Shown one piece after another: positions 22,650 to 34,389 of a stretch of 64,000 bases of DNA; the stretch's first letter is position 1, and each line of letters opens with the position of its first letter. The stretch is from the NCBI GenBank assembly GCA_033675265.1, contig JAUJYZ010001041.1, positions 62,001 through 126,000 on the forward strand. The letters run 5' to 3'. The position numbers were made by a program, and so were the translations under genes. The stretch is from Actinostola sp. cb2023. Its lineage: Eukaryota > Cnidaria > Anthozoa > Actiniaria > Actinostolidae. Under the pieces are notes generated by a model. It did not search any database, was not told the DNA's origin, and saw nothing but the letters and a program-made list of their open reading frames with translations.

Positions 22650-23696
22650 CAGTATGTGGTTCTAATTGTGAACACTTTTTGCACTTATTGTTATTTCTCG
22701 TCAACATATGGTAAGATTATCCTGAACCTTTGCTATGAATTAGCTCTACACTTCAGCTAACATGTGATTAAGTTTCGTTGTATTTATTATTGAACTTTTC
22801 TAAATATATTTTATTATATGATGTTCGTTGGTAGTTCTAATTGTGAACAGATGTTTGTAATTGTGAACACTTTTGGCTTGCTTTTTAATGGCTTAATATT
22901 GTGTATTATTATCGATTTCAAGCCTTGCAATTCGATGTACAAGTTCCAAGTTGCCTTAAAACAATATTTATGTTTGTGTCATTTCGATTCGAATGATAGA
23001 AAAATGTAAAACGAAGTGAAGTCACACGGCAACGCTAAATTGCTGACGTGTTCGCATGTTCATTGATGCATGCCGTTCATCACGCTCGTGTAATTGCTAA
23101 CAACGCAATGGCGTAACTTTGTATCACAAACGCGGACGTGTTATACATATTTCCTTCTCAATAATTGCTGTTGTGCCAGTGTAGGTACATTAGCGGCAAT
23201 TTTACTCTATATCTCAAGAACTACATATGTTATGAACTGCCAAGGTATGCGTGAGCATATGCGTGTTTACAATTAGATGCACATCGCAAAAACACGCACA
23301 ATTTTTCATTCCGATGCTGCTCGTTCATTTCAACACTTTTCTAATTATTGTTTTGTAAAGAAAAGTGTTATTATTTACCTTTTAGCTCATATAAAAACAA
23401 ACCCCGAACTTTGCGTTTTTAGAAAGAAGATATGCGAACTTTGCCACTGAGAATCTTACAAGCGCGCTTAAAATTCGAATTTGTAAACAACAGTCGTCAG
23501 CTTACTTTGAATCAAAGTTGAAATTTTGCGCGGAATAAATGTCAGGAAGCCCAAAATAGCATTGAATGATTGAAAATAAATCAATATTTGCTCGGATAAC
23601 ATATTTTTTGTCAATCTTAACGTTACGGTATAAAAACGGCACTTTTACTGAAAAGTGTTCACAATTAAAACTGTTCACAATTAGAACCACATACTG
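22650..23696. mobile_element. Nonautonomous TA-flanked element, ~1.05 kb, pogo-like ends
   Basis: The left end is CAGTATGTGGTTCTAATTG after TA 22648-22649; the right end is its complement before TA 23697-23698. The words TTCTAATTGTGAACA and its complement recur inside near both ends. No transposase frame is present. Ends beginning CAGT with TA duplications fit pogo/Tigger-type Tc1/mariner elements. Confidence 0.8.
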
Positions 23697-24069
23697 TAAC
23701 GTTGACGAACTTGTTTGACTTGCTTGCATGTTTCTTTGTGTCGCTGCTGGTGTACTGAGAAAAGGCCAATATTAATTTTCAGCACGAAACAGTTCAAAAT
23801 CAACAATTAGAATCGATTAACTAGTAAAGTTAATAAAAGTTTGATAAAAAACTTGTACAAAAATGTTAATGTTGAAGAAAATAATCTTATGTAAGAATGT
23901 TGAAGAAAATGGCAAAAAAAGTTGACATTTATGTGTTTTTAAATTGTTGGTACCAATTCCCAATATTCTCCCAGATACAGTAAGCTGCACCCCGAACTTT
24001 AGATCACAATTTTCGGGAAAAAGTGTGGCTTATACGCCAGGGAATGCGGTACTATATTGATAATTCAAA

Positions 24070-24945
24070 GTGAGTATCTCATATTACCTCATCCACTTTG
24101 TCTGGAAGGAAGAATATCCCATCACCACGAGTAAAAAGGTTTTCTATTGGTGCTTTTGGAAATAATGATAAGAAAATTAAAAGTGAACATAAAAAAAAAC
24201 CCCAAAGAACATAATTTTAACAAAACAAATACATGTAATTAAAAAATCATATGTAAACTGACCCTACGATTTTATTCCCATTAAAATTCACTTGTGCACG
24301 TTAGATGAAATATGTACCTGACCCTCCAACAAACTCCAGCAGGACCCTCCAACAAACTCCAGCAGTTGGATGTCATCATGCAATTTTCCAACTGTGAACA
24401 AAGTTATTAGGCATACTGTCACGAACGTATTTGGGCATATTTGTTTATTTAATACTCCTTAGAGGATAATCAAAAATAGTTAAGTTATTCATAAGTAAAT
24501 GTCTGTAAAGAATGTATAACGTTATATAACTTCTTTTGTATGGTTGCATCACCGCGTCTATCTATATCAGCGCTCGAAGCAGCATAGATTGGCAGAGACG
24601 GGAAGAAAACGACAAAAGAAACTACGCTCTGGAGTCCGCTGGAACCCCTCCACAAACAGAGTAAGAGAAGATAGAAAGCAAACGAAGTAAAGACTGCGAG
24701 TCCACAAAAAAGTCTACAAGGAAAAGTCACTGAAAAGCTTTGAAGACAAGTACAAATAACAAAGACACTTCAAGTGAGTATTTCATATTACCTCATCCCC
24801 TGTGTCTGGAAGGAAGAATATCCCATCATCATGGGTAAAACGGTTTTCTATTGGTGCTTTTGAAAAGAATGATAACAAAATTAAAACTGTAATTTTAACA
24901 AAACAAATACATGTAATTAAATAATCATATGTAAACTGACACTGC
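24070..24945 (-). repeat. Direct duplication carrying a small exon-like segment
   Basis: About 170 bp are repeated at 24070-24263 and 24778-24942. Each copy holds a 56-nt minus-strand stretch bounded by AG and GT (24143-24088 and 24847-24792). In the first copy it can read RGDGIFFLPDKVDE before the donor; the second reads similarly with changes. This may be a duplicated exon of an unknown gene. No neighbouring exon could be joined with confidence. Confidence 0.4.
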
Positions 24946-25017
24946 AATTTAATTGAGTAGGTACAAAACCTAGACCCCCCCCATACGGACCCTGAATATG
25001 GACCCCAATATTCACAT

Positions 25018-25360
25018 GAGTTCCCGGCTCAGTGGTTAGAGCGCCTGACTAGTTTCCAGTCAGTCTTTTTTACGCTTGACGAAACCTTACGAACTACTTT
25101 ACTAACTATTACCAAGCGACAATTTACCTTATAACTTACAAACAACTTATATCTGACAATATTTCTTCCGCTTAGCTGATCGTACCATGTACGTCCTAAG
25201 TGATCTGGGTATTCATACGAACCAAGACCTGCTTAATCACATGAGTTCCCACCAGTGGTTAGACAGCCTGACTAGTCACAGGTTCAATTCCTGTCTGGGC
25301 TCAGTCTTTTTACGCTTGACGAAACCTTACGAACTGCTTTACATTGCAAGTACTTTAAAC
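25018..25360 (+). repeat. Two tRNA-like SINE pieces
   Basis: 25243-25302 runs from GAGTTCCC through CAGTGGTTAGA and GGTTCAATTCC to GGGCTC. It is only about 60 nt, too short for a working tRNA. A truncated copy starts near 25019 with CCCGGCTCAGTGGTTAGAGC. Both are followed by CTTTTTTACGCTTGACGAAAC-type sequence, so they are tRNA-derived repeat heads. Confidence 0.6.
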
Positions 25361-25444
25361 GAAGGATGATTTTAACACAATTGGTCTGAAAATGAAGTCT
25401 GGGATGGACCTGCCTTTCCTTCCGAGTACGCAACGAACTTTCTT

Positions 25445-26040
25445 TTGTTTACAAGAAAATTCACTCTTACGGACAAGGGACATAATTCATGTCAGCAACC
25501 ATGCATATCCCATTGCATAAAACGAAAGCGGGAGTTCGTAATTATATCGGTACATGAAGTATTTTCCGACCAACACGATGACATACTGTCTACTGCTTCT
25601 GACACAGTGCTAGACTGCTTTAATGAGGCAGTAAACAAGTATGGTTTGCCCTCCAGGATGAGAGCTGACAGAGGAGGAGAGAATGTTGGAGTCTCTTTAT
25701 TCATGCTTCAACACCCCAAGCATGGTCCTGGAAGAGGCAGCATGATCTGTGGACGCAGTGTTCACAATCAAAGAATTGAGCGTCTTTGGCGTGATGTATA
25801 CACTGGTGTTGTTTCACTTTATCATGAAATTTTCCATTTCTTAGAGCAATGTGGAGAACTAGACCCAATGAGTGACATTGATTTGTAATGCTTACATTTC
25901 ATTTTCATGCCAAGAATAAATGAACATCTAAGGAAATGGCAACATGGTTGGAACAGACATCACATACGTACAGCTGGAAACAGAACTCCACTACAACTAT
26001 ACATCATGGGACTACTACAAGTTGCTAATAGTTCAAACAT
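25445..26040 (+). pseudogene. Integrase-core (rve-like) protein, stop codon inside
   Basis: The frame 25445-25888 contains [20 protein letters not shown], then [20 protein letters not shown] followed by LWRDVYTGV, then [10 protein letters not shown]. This is a recognisable invertebrate and fish integrase-core family. After the TAA at 25886-25888 the same frame goes on with PRINEHLRKWQHGWNRHHIR and TAGNRTPLQLYIMG, the expected end of the family, so the TAA is a nonsense change. Upstream parts, including the first catalytic acid, are missing or unrecognised. Confidence 0.75.
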
Positions 26041-26099
26041 CCTTTCACAAGAAGAATCATCCCTTACAGAGGTTTGTACGTGTTGTGTGTCTGCCCATA

Positions 26100-27100
26100 T
26101 TAGGGGTATCGTTTGTTTTATTAATCCAATCAGCAATCGAATTTTCAAATTATTCTTGTTTTGAATATTGAAATGTTCGTTCGCAGTAACCGAAGTTCAA
26201 AGCGAAAAATCAAATCAATTTTCAAATAACAAAGTCAATAATGGACTTCAGGGGGGCACGCGTGACCTTGTTTGAATATAACGATAAGAGAAATATGCAA
26301 ATTCATTAAAGCAGTCACACTTGTAGGCATCATGCTTTGACTGTTACTTTGGGTAAATTGTGAAATTAAATTTATTTTAATAATATTGTTTTAAAATTTA
26401 GACATAATAATTTATTGTTTTTCATACACGAGGGCCACACCCATATGGACTAATAATATTGTTATAGTTGTTGAACCAGAAAAAAAGCACAAAATATATA
26501 CATGTATGATGTTTTTAATGTACCAAATAAATATAAGTACCTGGAAGACATGTAACATACTGCTTACACCATTCAAAGGCCTTCTTTTGATCTTCATCTA
26601 AACCATCTGTACCTATCTGCAAAGTGCGTTTCTTTGCTAGGATTTCACCTGAAATGGAAAGATCATTCGCCCTTGGGATTCCCAAAGATGCTTGTTCTTT
26701 TGTAGGAAGGATGCTAAACATATAATTTCCAATCCTCTTCGAATGTCATCCATCTCTAGTTTCAGTGTAATCAGTGCAAAATGAATCATGATCTTTTCAC
26801 ATGCTGCATCTCTGTTTGACTTAATACCCCATTCACACCAAACCTTGTTTAGTTAAACTAAGTTTATTATCGCTTCTCTAATTCAAGGGCATTTAATTGG
26901 CATTTAATTTCACAAACTACCTGTAATTTATACTATGCAACGTAAAGGACAGTTTACTAGAAGTTTTGTGCCAAAAGTTTCATGGCATCTGTAGATATTT
27001 TCTAAGCCTGTTTAGTTAAACCACCTTAAACCATGTTTAAGAGCGCCCGTCTGAAAGTATCGACTTTGGCTGATCGGGTCGAAAAGTTCAAGAAATCCCC
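26100..27100. other. No gene recognised
   Basis: One minus-strand open stretch near 26515-26720 ends at a GT, but I recognise no domain in it. AT-rich otherwise. Confidence 0.4.
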
Positions 27101-27103
27101 AAA

Positions 27104-27450
27104 AATACAGGCTGTTTCATTTCTACTTTAGGCAAATAATCAAAAAGACTTTGTAATTCTCAATATTTTAGGATACTTTTGAGCAATGTCGAATAAAATC
27201 GAAATATTTGAACGATTTTTCAATAATTTCATTTATTTCAAGATTTTCGGAGCACCCGAAAATGGCAGTATTGAGAGTGGAATATCGCCCATGTTACATC
27301 GAATTCAGGACTATTGAAGCTATCCACGATTAGAACGTTCTTTCTTCTCTAGATATGTGAAAAAATATTTTGGTTCAATTGAAAAGGCAATTTTGTAATG
27401 ACCCAGAAATACCAGCCACTTTTGTGAAAATGTTCCCTAATTTGCATATT
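27104..27450 (-). repeat. Dispersed repeat R3, copy A
   Basis: Reverse complement of about 54010-54365 (shared GGCAAATAATCA, TTTTCGGAGCACCCGAAAATGG, TAGAACGTTCTTTCTTCTCT). A noncoding dispersed repeat adjoining a transposase fragment. Confidence 0.75.
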
Positions 27451-27479
27451 GGTAAAAGACCAAATAAAGTTCTATAAAG

Positions 27480-27875
27480 GCACAATATCACCATATTCCA
27501 GTGGGTTAAATGGACATACGATTGTGTAAGCAAATACATTGTGGTTATAGGTTTCAGCAAGAGCCATGAGGTACTTTTGTTCTGCTTCCGAGTGATCTCT
27601 TATAGATAGGGCTTTCGTAACATGCCGTGATGACTGCACCACCTGCCACAAGTTGCCAACGTCTTCAGGTACAATCACCTCCAGAGCAGCAACAATAGCA
27701 GTGGTCGCCCGTTCAACGTATACATTTTGTCTCTGTCTGTTGAACTCGGTGAAAGGTTTCAGGAGCTTCCTATGTGGTGGAATATTCACTTCTTTGCCGC
27801 ACTCGGTTAAGAAGTGGTTGAGAGGCAGAGAGTGACGAGACTCGGAGCTACTGTTGGTTTCTTCTGAAGCTGAGC
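27480..27875 (-). pseudogene. Fragment related to exon 3 of the C2H2 transposase-type gene
   Basis: Reads SLPLNHFLTECGKEVNIPPH, then VERATTAIVAALEVIVPEDV followed by LWQVVQ, then MALAETYNHNVFAY. The spacing of LN-FL--C, the KA/RA-T-A--A-LE block, LW and MALA--Y-N matches the exon at 8235-9098. The next conserved stretch is missing. It is a diverged second copy of that family, 17 kb away. Confidence 0.55.
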
Positions 27876-27899
27876 GAAAAACTACTGAAGGGTAGTTTC

Positions 27900-29280
27900 A
27901 ATGACAGATAGTCTACTAAAGGCATGTGTCAAGTCATCACTCACGTCGGGCCCACAAGCTTCAAAAATCGCCGTGTTCGCCAGGCAAGTTGGTCAGCGGT
28001 TTAGCACATGAACGTAGAACAAAATGGCGGCCTGTATAAACATGCGGTGATGTTTTAGAGCATTTGTTCGGCGAATTTGACGGGGAAATTAACGAAAAAA
28101 AGATAATTTTGGTGAAGAAAAGGGGAGACATTAGATAAGTTCGATTTTGGAGATGGTTGTGAGAGGAAAAGGCCTCAATGGCGGATATTTTGAAGGAAAA
28201 AGCAACAGAAGAACACTCGATTAGATGGTAAGCTTATTAAGTTTCGCTGAAATAAATATATATTTCTTTATTTACGCCCTAGAGTAATTTTAGGGCTTTT
28301 ATGTTGTGACGTTTGACTCATCAGTAAAACATTTTGCTATTGTAAATGTAAGATAATCGAGCAAAATGCTACATAAATATAAAATAATGCCCTCACAGAT
28401 TATACATTGTTTACCTCTAAATAACATTAATCAAAGAAATCAATCAATTAGGCATTGAGTGATATGAGTGGTTTTTACAATGTTATATATATTTTCTTTT
28501 AGGTACTCTAGAACCTCGACGTCAAGAACTTGAGTGTATGATCTTTGAAAATATATAATTAAATTATTACATGCATTGGAGTTTTGTTTATATATTTTCA
28601 ATAAAACTTATAATTTATCCAACTGAGGTACATGTACATGATCTGTGTTATTGTTTCCAACATTATCAGTACCATTTCTTCCTGACCAAGAGTGAAGGTG
28701 GTACATGTAGCTAAGCAAAATTCACAAGAGATTATAATGTATTTGCAGGACAATAACAATGTCCAAACTTGGCCAATCCTACTGATCTGCATCAGAATTT
28801 AGTTCCTGTTATGATCAGAAGAGTAGTGTGTAATTTATCTTCACGAATACAAATAAGGAGTAACCAAGTACATGTAAATACATGTACACATGGACGGAGC
28901 AAACACAATAATACTACAATAATACTAATAGTGTACAATAATTATTGGTTACTAGCCTTCTCTCTTTGTTTATGTGTTCCACTTCTGGTCAGTTCAGGTG
29001 ACTGATCTGACTTACACGTACAAGCTTTCTGAACTTACATGAACGTTAGAGTGCATTTTAGAGTGTGATGACAAGTTTCATTATGTGGGTCTCACTGTGT
29101 GACAAGCAAGGTCAAAAGTATTTGAATATTTCTGTCTCAACCTAAAACAATAGTATGCAACAGACATATATGTATGTAAATCATTAAAGGTGGTGATGCT
29201 TGCGCCATACTGCTGCAATAATACCGGTACTTATTTTTACACACATACATAGTTTAATGTACCTCCCAATATGGGCTTTT
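27900..29280. other. No gene recognised
   Basis: A possible short first exon starts at ATG 28179 and ends at a GT near 28229 (MADILKEKATEEHSIRW), but the next candidate exon reaches a stop within ten codons. Nothing else supported. Confidence 0.35.
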
Positions 29281-29286
29281 CAGTTT

Positions 29287-29601
29287 TATGTTGTAGTTTA
29301 AAATTATTTTTGGTTTAATTTAAATTGAACTGGTTTAATTTAAATTGAACCGGTTCAAGTATAATTAGGGTTAGTACATTAGGGAAGGCATTATTTAGTT
29401 CTTCTTAGTGAAAATTATTTAGTTCTTTTTAGGACTTCCCCCCTCCCCCTCTAAAATTCCAAATTAAACCATGCAGTTCAATTTAAATTGAACCGGTTTA
29501 ATTTAAATTGAACCGGTTTAATTTAAATTGAACCGGTTTAATTTAAATTGAACTGGTTTAATTTATATTGAACCAAGGGATCATTTTAAACTACAACATA
29601 T
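29287..29601. repeat. TIR element built on a palindromic 20-bp satellite
   Basis: Ends are TGTTGTAGTTTAAAAT and its complement, with TA outside. Inside are runs of the unit AATTTAAATTGAACCGGTTT (about 29310-29350 and 29480-29580). The unit combines two palindromes, AATTTAAATT and AACCGGTT. Confidence 0.75.
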
Positions 29602-31360
29602 ATTTTAATTAATTAATGATATTGCTTAGACTGCATATCAGAAAGTTGCCATCATGTCTGCAATGAATCTTGAATTCAATCTCATTGTCTGTTATGGACT
29701 AAGGAGAAACCATGTCTGTAGCTTACAGTCAAATGAACAACTTAGAAGAATTCTGAGTACTGATAAAAAAATTAGCCCATGGTTCATAATATGAGTTATT
29801 TTAGAAATTGTCAAAGGTAAGATGACCTGTATATTCAGACTTTGAAAGTGGTTGAAAATAAGGAAACTGTATTTTATTTATTTAGTATTTAACAATAGAT
29901 TAGACACTAAAACCATGCAACATTTTGTACTTAGCACTAATTAAACAATGTAGTAGAAAACAATATAAATGTCAGTATTTAGTACTAACTCATACTATTT
30001 ACATGTAGTTGCATGGCTTAATTGTTTGCATGTGCTTTAGTATACAATGTATTCTATGTAATGGTAGTAAATGTAATGCAATTATTTAAAATATACTCCA
30101 TTTATGCTGTTATATGTCAGTTAAATTATAGTGTTTAATACCATTATTAAAAAAAACTTGTCATATACTTAAACCATGAGGTATGATATTTCTGCAGAAC
30201 TTTTACCCAGGGATTTTTTTTTCTACTCACTACTTTCCTGGGTGAGTAGAAAAAAAAATCTCACAGGATACAGAACTTTACATGTAACCAAATAATAATT
30301 GGACACCAATCGATACCAACGTCACCTTTCTCACTACATAAGTGTGGAATTATTTAAAAGAGTATATACAAATGTAGTTATAAACCAGGCTAAGTGTTGG
30401 TCTCACTGTTCACTGTGAACAATAGTTATATAACTTAAATACATGTAAGAATGTCAGCATGTTTGTAGTATTTTTTCCAGACTATCATATTGCTATTTAT
30501 GAATCACTCATTTAATATAAATTAAATGACTATAAGATAAACAGTTTTATTTCAATAAAATTGTAATTCGATCACAAGTCTATATTGGCAAACTATAGTA
30601 TATCAAATATACACAGTACATTCATCATTCTTTACAGTTCAATTGTTTACATGCATGCACATTACATATGCATACTCTCTTATTTTACAATCAAGACACC
30701 CATATCAATACACCTTCATATTGTCCTTCATTTCCTTGGTGTGGGCCAGTTGGTATAATGACATGGCCTAAAGTTAAGCTGCATGGCTGAAAAACTATAT
30801 TAAGCTTACGGATATAACTTATTTACTTATTAAAGCTTAATTCTGAAATACAAAACATTGATTTCACATGTCACAACCTACGTACAGCACACGAGATCTA
30901 GGACTAGCATTGTTATACCTCTTCCACTGACATACATGTAAGATGAAGAATATTTCCCTTACCATTTAATACTACTTGGCTTCTATAACTCTGTTTTCTT
31001 TGCCACTATAAATTCTTCCCTCATAGACTTTTCCATCGGCAGTGTTTTTGATAAATTATGATGCCCTTTCTCTTGGTAAAAGCGACGACTTGAATACGCG
31101 GCAGCGTTGAAACTTACAGTCAACATAGTGAAAATTGACCAACAACAATCGCTCAGCACAGAAAATCCAAAACGAATTTCAAAAAACAAAAAAGAAGGCG
31201 ACTTCACACAACTATCGAGGATTCAAACTACGTTTATTTCATTTACAAAATAATTAACACGGCGAAAATAAAACAAGGGTCAAAATATGCTCTTCAAATC
31301 AAAATCTTCAGATTTTCAAAACCAAGCGAAAACAATAATCGTAAAAAGATCGCTTTTCAA
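29602..31360. other. AT-rich, mostly featureless; one hairpin
   Basis: A foldback at about 30211-30262 pairs ATTTTTTTTTCTACTCAC with GTGAGTAGAAAAAAAAAT. No supported gene. A short minus-strand frame at 30983-31207 has no recognisable domain. Confidence 0.45.
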
Positions 31361-31770
31361 TAATTACCCTTCGTGTTTGGTACCAAAATAGACAGCAAGG
31401 AAGGCTTCGTCTTTTCCTGTCTTCCGATTTTTCTTCGGAATAATACGATCGACATACGAGGCTCCGAAAGAGAAGTCGTTCTGCACTCGACAAATTCGTC
31501 CCCAGTCTCCCAAATTTGCCGCCCGTCCAATATGGCGGCATGCTACATTAATCCCGGCGTTTTTCTGGCTGTATGGGCCCGACGTGACTGCTGACGTAAC
31601 TTGATTTAACCTGAAAAGCGACATTCATTTCAATTATTACCGCACAATATTTGTCACAAAGTACTATAATTAATGGTAAATGCAGTTAGTCATTCCACCC
31701 AAATGGCCCTGCAAGTGTTTTTTTCTAATATTTATGTACAGTAGCGGGCTCGTACGTGCTGTGTTGAGGT

Positions 31771-31876
31771 TAGGCTCGATTTCCAGCCGTTTTAGGGGTC
31801 CGGTTACGAAATCCTCCCCCAACAAACAGGGAGGATTTCGTAACCGGACCCCTAAAACGGCTGGAAATCGAGCCTA
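31771..31876. mobile_element. 106-bp perfect foldback MITE with 9-bp target duplication
   Basis: Arms 31771-31818 and 31829-31876 are perfectly complementary over 48 bp with a 10-nt loop. TGTTGAGGT lies immediately on both sides (31762-31770, 31877-31885), a 9-bp target-site duplication. Duplications of 8-11 bp are typical of Mutator-like elements. Perfect arms mean a very young insert. Confidence 0.9.
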
Positions 31877-32019
31877 TGTTGAGGTACCATGTCGCCCCCC
31901 GGGGGACGGGTACTTGGGTATGTGCGGCGCCAGGATTCAGACCGGTACCCGGAAATACCCCCCCAAAATATAGCTGTAGATCTGAAAATCCGTTTTTTGT
32001 GAAATTTGGAATGGAAATA

Positions 32020-32034
32020 CCCCCCCCCCCCCCC
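32020..32034. repeat. Poly-C tract (15 nt)
   Basis: Followed by seven A. Simple repeat. Confidence 0.9.
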
Positions 32035-32095
32035 AAAAAAAAGAAGTCAAATACATAACTACATCCATATATGTACCTCGCATTCCTCAGAGCTA

Positions 32096-32268
32096 CAATC
32101 TCCTGCAATATAAACGAGACACCTATGATCCCTTCCCCTTCCACAATGTTGATCAGTGATGGTTTGTAATATTTGAGGGAATTTTGAACCCAAACATCAA
32201 CTTTGGAACGGGGAGGGGGGGTGAGACTTACGATTTCATGGTGGCACATTTTATTTTGCATGGGATTG
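32096..32268 (+). repeat. Terminal repeat 1 of element 2
   Basis: Starts CAATCTCCTGCAATATAAA; the complement of its end is CAATCCCATGCAAAATAAAA, so it has inverted ends resembling those of element 1 (CAATCnnnTGCAAAATA). An imperfect hairpin pairs the C-rich arm and AATGTTGAT (32130-32154) with ATCAAC...GGGGAGGGG (32194-32218). The loop contains TAATATTTG (32167-32175), which shares its first seven bases with the CRESS-virus origin motif TAATATTAC. Confidence 0.85.
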
Positions 32269-32429
32269 TCTCTAGACCTAGATATCAAGATAAACAAATG
32301 ACGTAAAGTAGGTGTTGAAATTTATGACGTGCGAACGGTTTGAACTGGAAGTCACGAGAAAGTTTGAACTTACGTACATTGTAACGCGTTCAAATATTTA
32401 TGTAATGAACCAATAAAGCAAAGAAATGA

Positions 32430-32436
32430 TATATAA
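32430..32436 (+). promoter_or_regulatory. TATA-like box before the element 2 transposase
   Basis: TATATAA lies about 45 bp upstream of the first ATG at 32480. No transcript evidence. Confidence 0.35.
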
Positions 32437-32479
32437 GCATTAGTATTACCTTCTGAATTACAACAACTCAACAAGAGCA

Positions 32480-33598
32480 TTGAAAATAACGATCAGTAGA
32501 GGTATAAACAGAGGTATGGCCATTGACCCCAAGACAAGAGCTATGGTGTATTATTTATCCAAACTACAAGGACTTTCAATTCGAAAAGTGGCGAAAGAGT
32601 GTAACGTTTCTAGAGCAACTGTGTGGAGAATTCGTAATATGGATATGAACAGGGATAGATCTGTGAATACACGCCTTGAGACAAGAGGAAGACCAAGAAA
32701 ATTAAGTGTACGTCAAGAAAGGCAACTTAGAAGATCTATACAGATACTGAGAGAGCAAGAAGGTAATTTCACGATCAAGAGACTCATGGAGAACGCTTGC
32801 ATTGCTAGACTAGAGGTTTCAGAGAGTACAATTTCGCGGTTTTTAAATAAAGAGGGCTACTATTATCTACAAGCTCGAAAGAAAGGTCTATTAACGAAGA
32901 CAGACATAAAAAAACGAAGAGTTTTTGCACGGCGAATGCTAAACGAGTTTCGTTGCGATGTGTGGACGCAAGATATAGCATTTTACCTTGACGGAACGGG
33001 ATTTGCGTACAAGAGAAATCCCTTGGATCAAGCTCTGGCACCCAAAGCCAGGGTATGGCGCAAGAGATGTGAAGGACTGGATCGTGGTTGTACCGCGAAG
33101 GGGCAAAAAACAGGCACTGGTGGCCGTGTTGTGAAGCTGATGGTAGCTATAAGTTTCGACAAGGGTGTGATCACATGCAAAGCTTATGATAAGTTGAATG
33201 GCCCTTATTTCGCCAAGTTGATTGACGACAACTTTGAGACCATGTTTGTCATAGCAGATAAAGGCCAAAGGCGATTATGGCTTCAAGACGGGGATCCAAG
33301 TCAAAACTCAGCCATGGCTCGTGCAGCTATGGCCCGTGCAAACTGTGAACTTCTCAGTATACCCCCGAGAAGTCCAGACTTAAATCCTATCGAAAATGTT
33401 TTTAAACTTGTTTCAGATGCTTTGCGTGAGCAAGCAATAACATCGCAAATCAAAAAGGAAACGTACGAAGAATTTCAGGATAGAGTAATAAATACAATTC
33501 AATCGGTTCCCATAGCAACCATAAATAACATAATTGCATCGATGTCAAATCGCTTGAAAGAAATTATAAAGAGAAAAGGACAGCGTTTAAGATATTAG
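32480..33598 (+). CDS. Tc1/mariner-type DD34E transposase of element 2
   Basis: Intact 372-residue frame without introns. A helix-turn-helix lies near residues 30-56 (IRKVAKECNVSRATVWRI). Catalytic residues: Asp in FYLDGTGF, Asp in LQDGDPSQN, Glu in PDLNPIENVF, with 34 residues between the last two. It shares many blocks with the protein at 15095-16231 (for example CTAKG...G-GG-V-K, ISFDKGVI, LQDGDPSQNSA, IPPRSPD-NPIENVF) but differs at most other sites. The Met at 32516 (MAIDPKTRAMVYYL) aligns best with the start of the conserved region. A poly(A) signal AATAAA follows at 33648-33653. Confidence 0.85.
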   Translation: MKITISRGINRGMAIDPKTRAMVYYLSKLQGLSIRKVAKECNVSRATVWRIRNMDMNRDRSVNTRLETRGRPRKLSVRQERQLRRSIQILREQEGNFTIKRLMENACIARLEVSESTISRFLNKEGYYYLQARKKGLLTKTDIKKRRVFARRMLNEFRCDVWTQDIAFYLDGTGFAYKRNPLDQALAPKARVWRKRCEGLDRGCTAKGQKTGTGGRVVKLMVAISFDKGVITCKAYDKLNGPYFAKLIDDNFETMFVIADKGQRRLWLQDGDPSQNSAMARAAMARANCELLSIPPRSPDLNPIENVFKLVSDALREQAITSQIKKETYEEFQDRVINTIQSVPIATINNIIASMSNRLKEIIKRKGQRLRY

Positions 33599-34389
33599 AA
33601 CTCCTGAAGTATTGTAAACAGCCTATTAGTTAATGTGATTTATTGATAATAAAAATCATGTGCAATGACTATTTCCTAATACTACAAGTCTGCGCAAATT
33701 TCAGGAATAAACAAACGCCCTATAAATGCGAAGTATAACAATCAAGCATGCATTTAAAACAATTTACTATCTTGATTATGACTGATTATGACACCTCTAT
33801 CGCAGTGTCAGGTATAAACATAAAAGTCTTCATAGAATAAATATGACACCGAAAACCCCACTCCACCCCTGAATGGGGAATCCTATGACAATGAACGGAT
33901 CACCTCCACGGTACACCATCTAAAACATGTAATATTACAGCTCTGCAGAATACGCTGGGTGCACATTAAAGCCATAAGAAGTGAGCTCTGCACCATCATA
34001 CCATGATGGGCTTGAAGTTTAGTATTCTTGTGCAAAAGCGCAATATAACGCTCATTGTGCAACGGTGTACCGTTGACACTAAAAAAGAATATATAACATA
34101 TTATATATTATTTATACGGTTCACCGTGGTGTATCGTCGTTTAATATCTTTATATGAAGATAAAATCACTGAAAAAGCCTTTCATCTTTATACTGACATA
34201 TAAATGTCTCAATATACTAGTATATTGAGTTTGTACACTACAAGCATAGTATATAATTCTGAGTTTAAAACATGGTGATCCGTCCCGGTGTACCGTTCAC
34301 AGCACCGACGTCTGCGTTATATCCATGAAATTTTGACATTATGCTAATTCAATTTCAAAGAAAACAGATCGCAGCTAATTACATGGGCT
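33599..34389. other. Region between facing transposase and Rep 3' ends
   Basis: Contains a perfect 22-bp palindrome at 34208-34229 (centre ACTAGT) and GTACCGTT words near 34065 and 34295. No gene seen. It occupies the same place as 14362-15094 in element 1. Confidence 0.5.

Noticed and set aside
25243..25302. Functional tRNA gene
   Set aside because: About 60 nt, anticodon arm incomplete, duplicated with a truncated copy and repeat flanks; fits a SINE head.
26515..26721. Minus-strand exon candidate
   Set aside because: Open and followed by GT, but no acceptor-bounded partner or recognised domain.
28179..28530. Two-exon gene starting MADILKEKAT
   Set aside because: The second exon closes after about ten codons; too little to support.
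31364..31624. Small minus-strand protein of 86 residues
   Set aside because: Overlaps other frames and has no recognised family; cannot be separated from chance.
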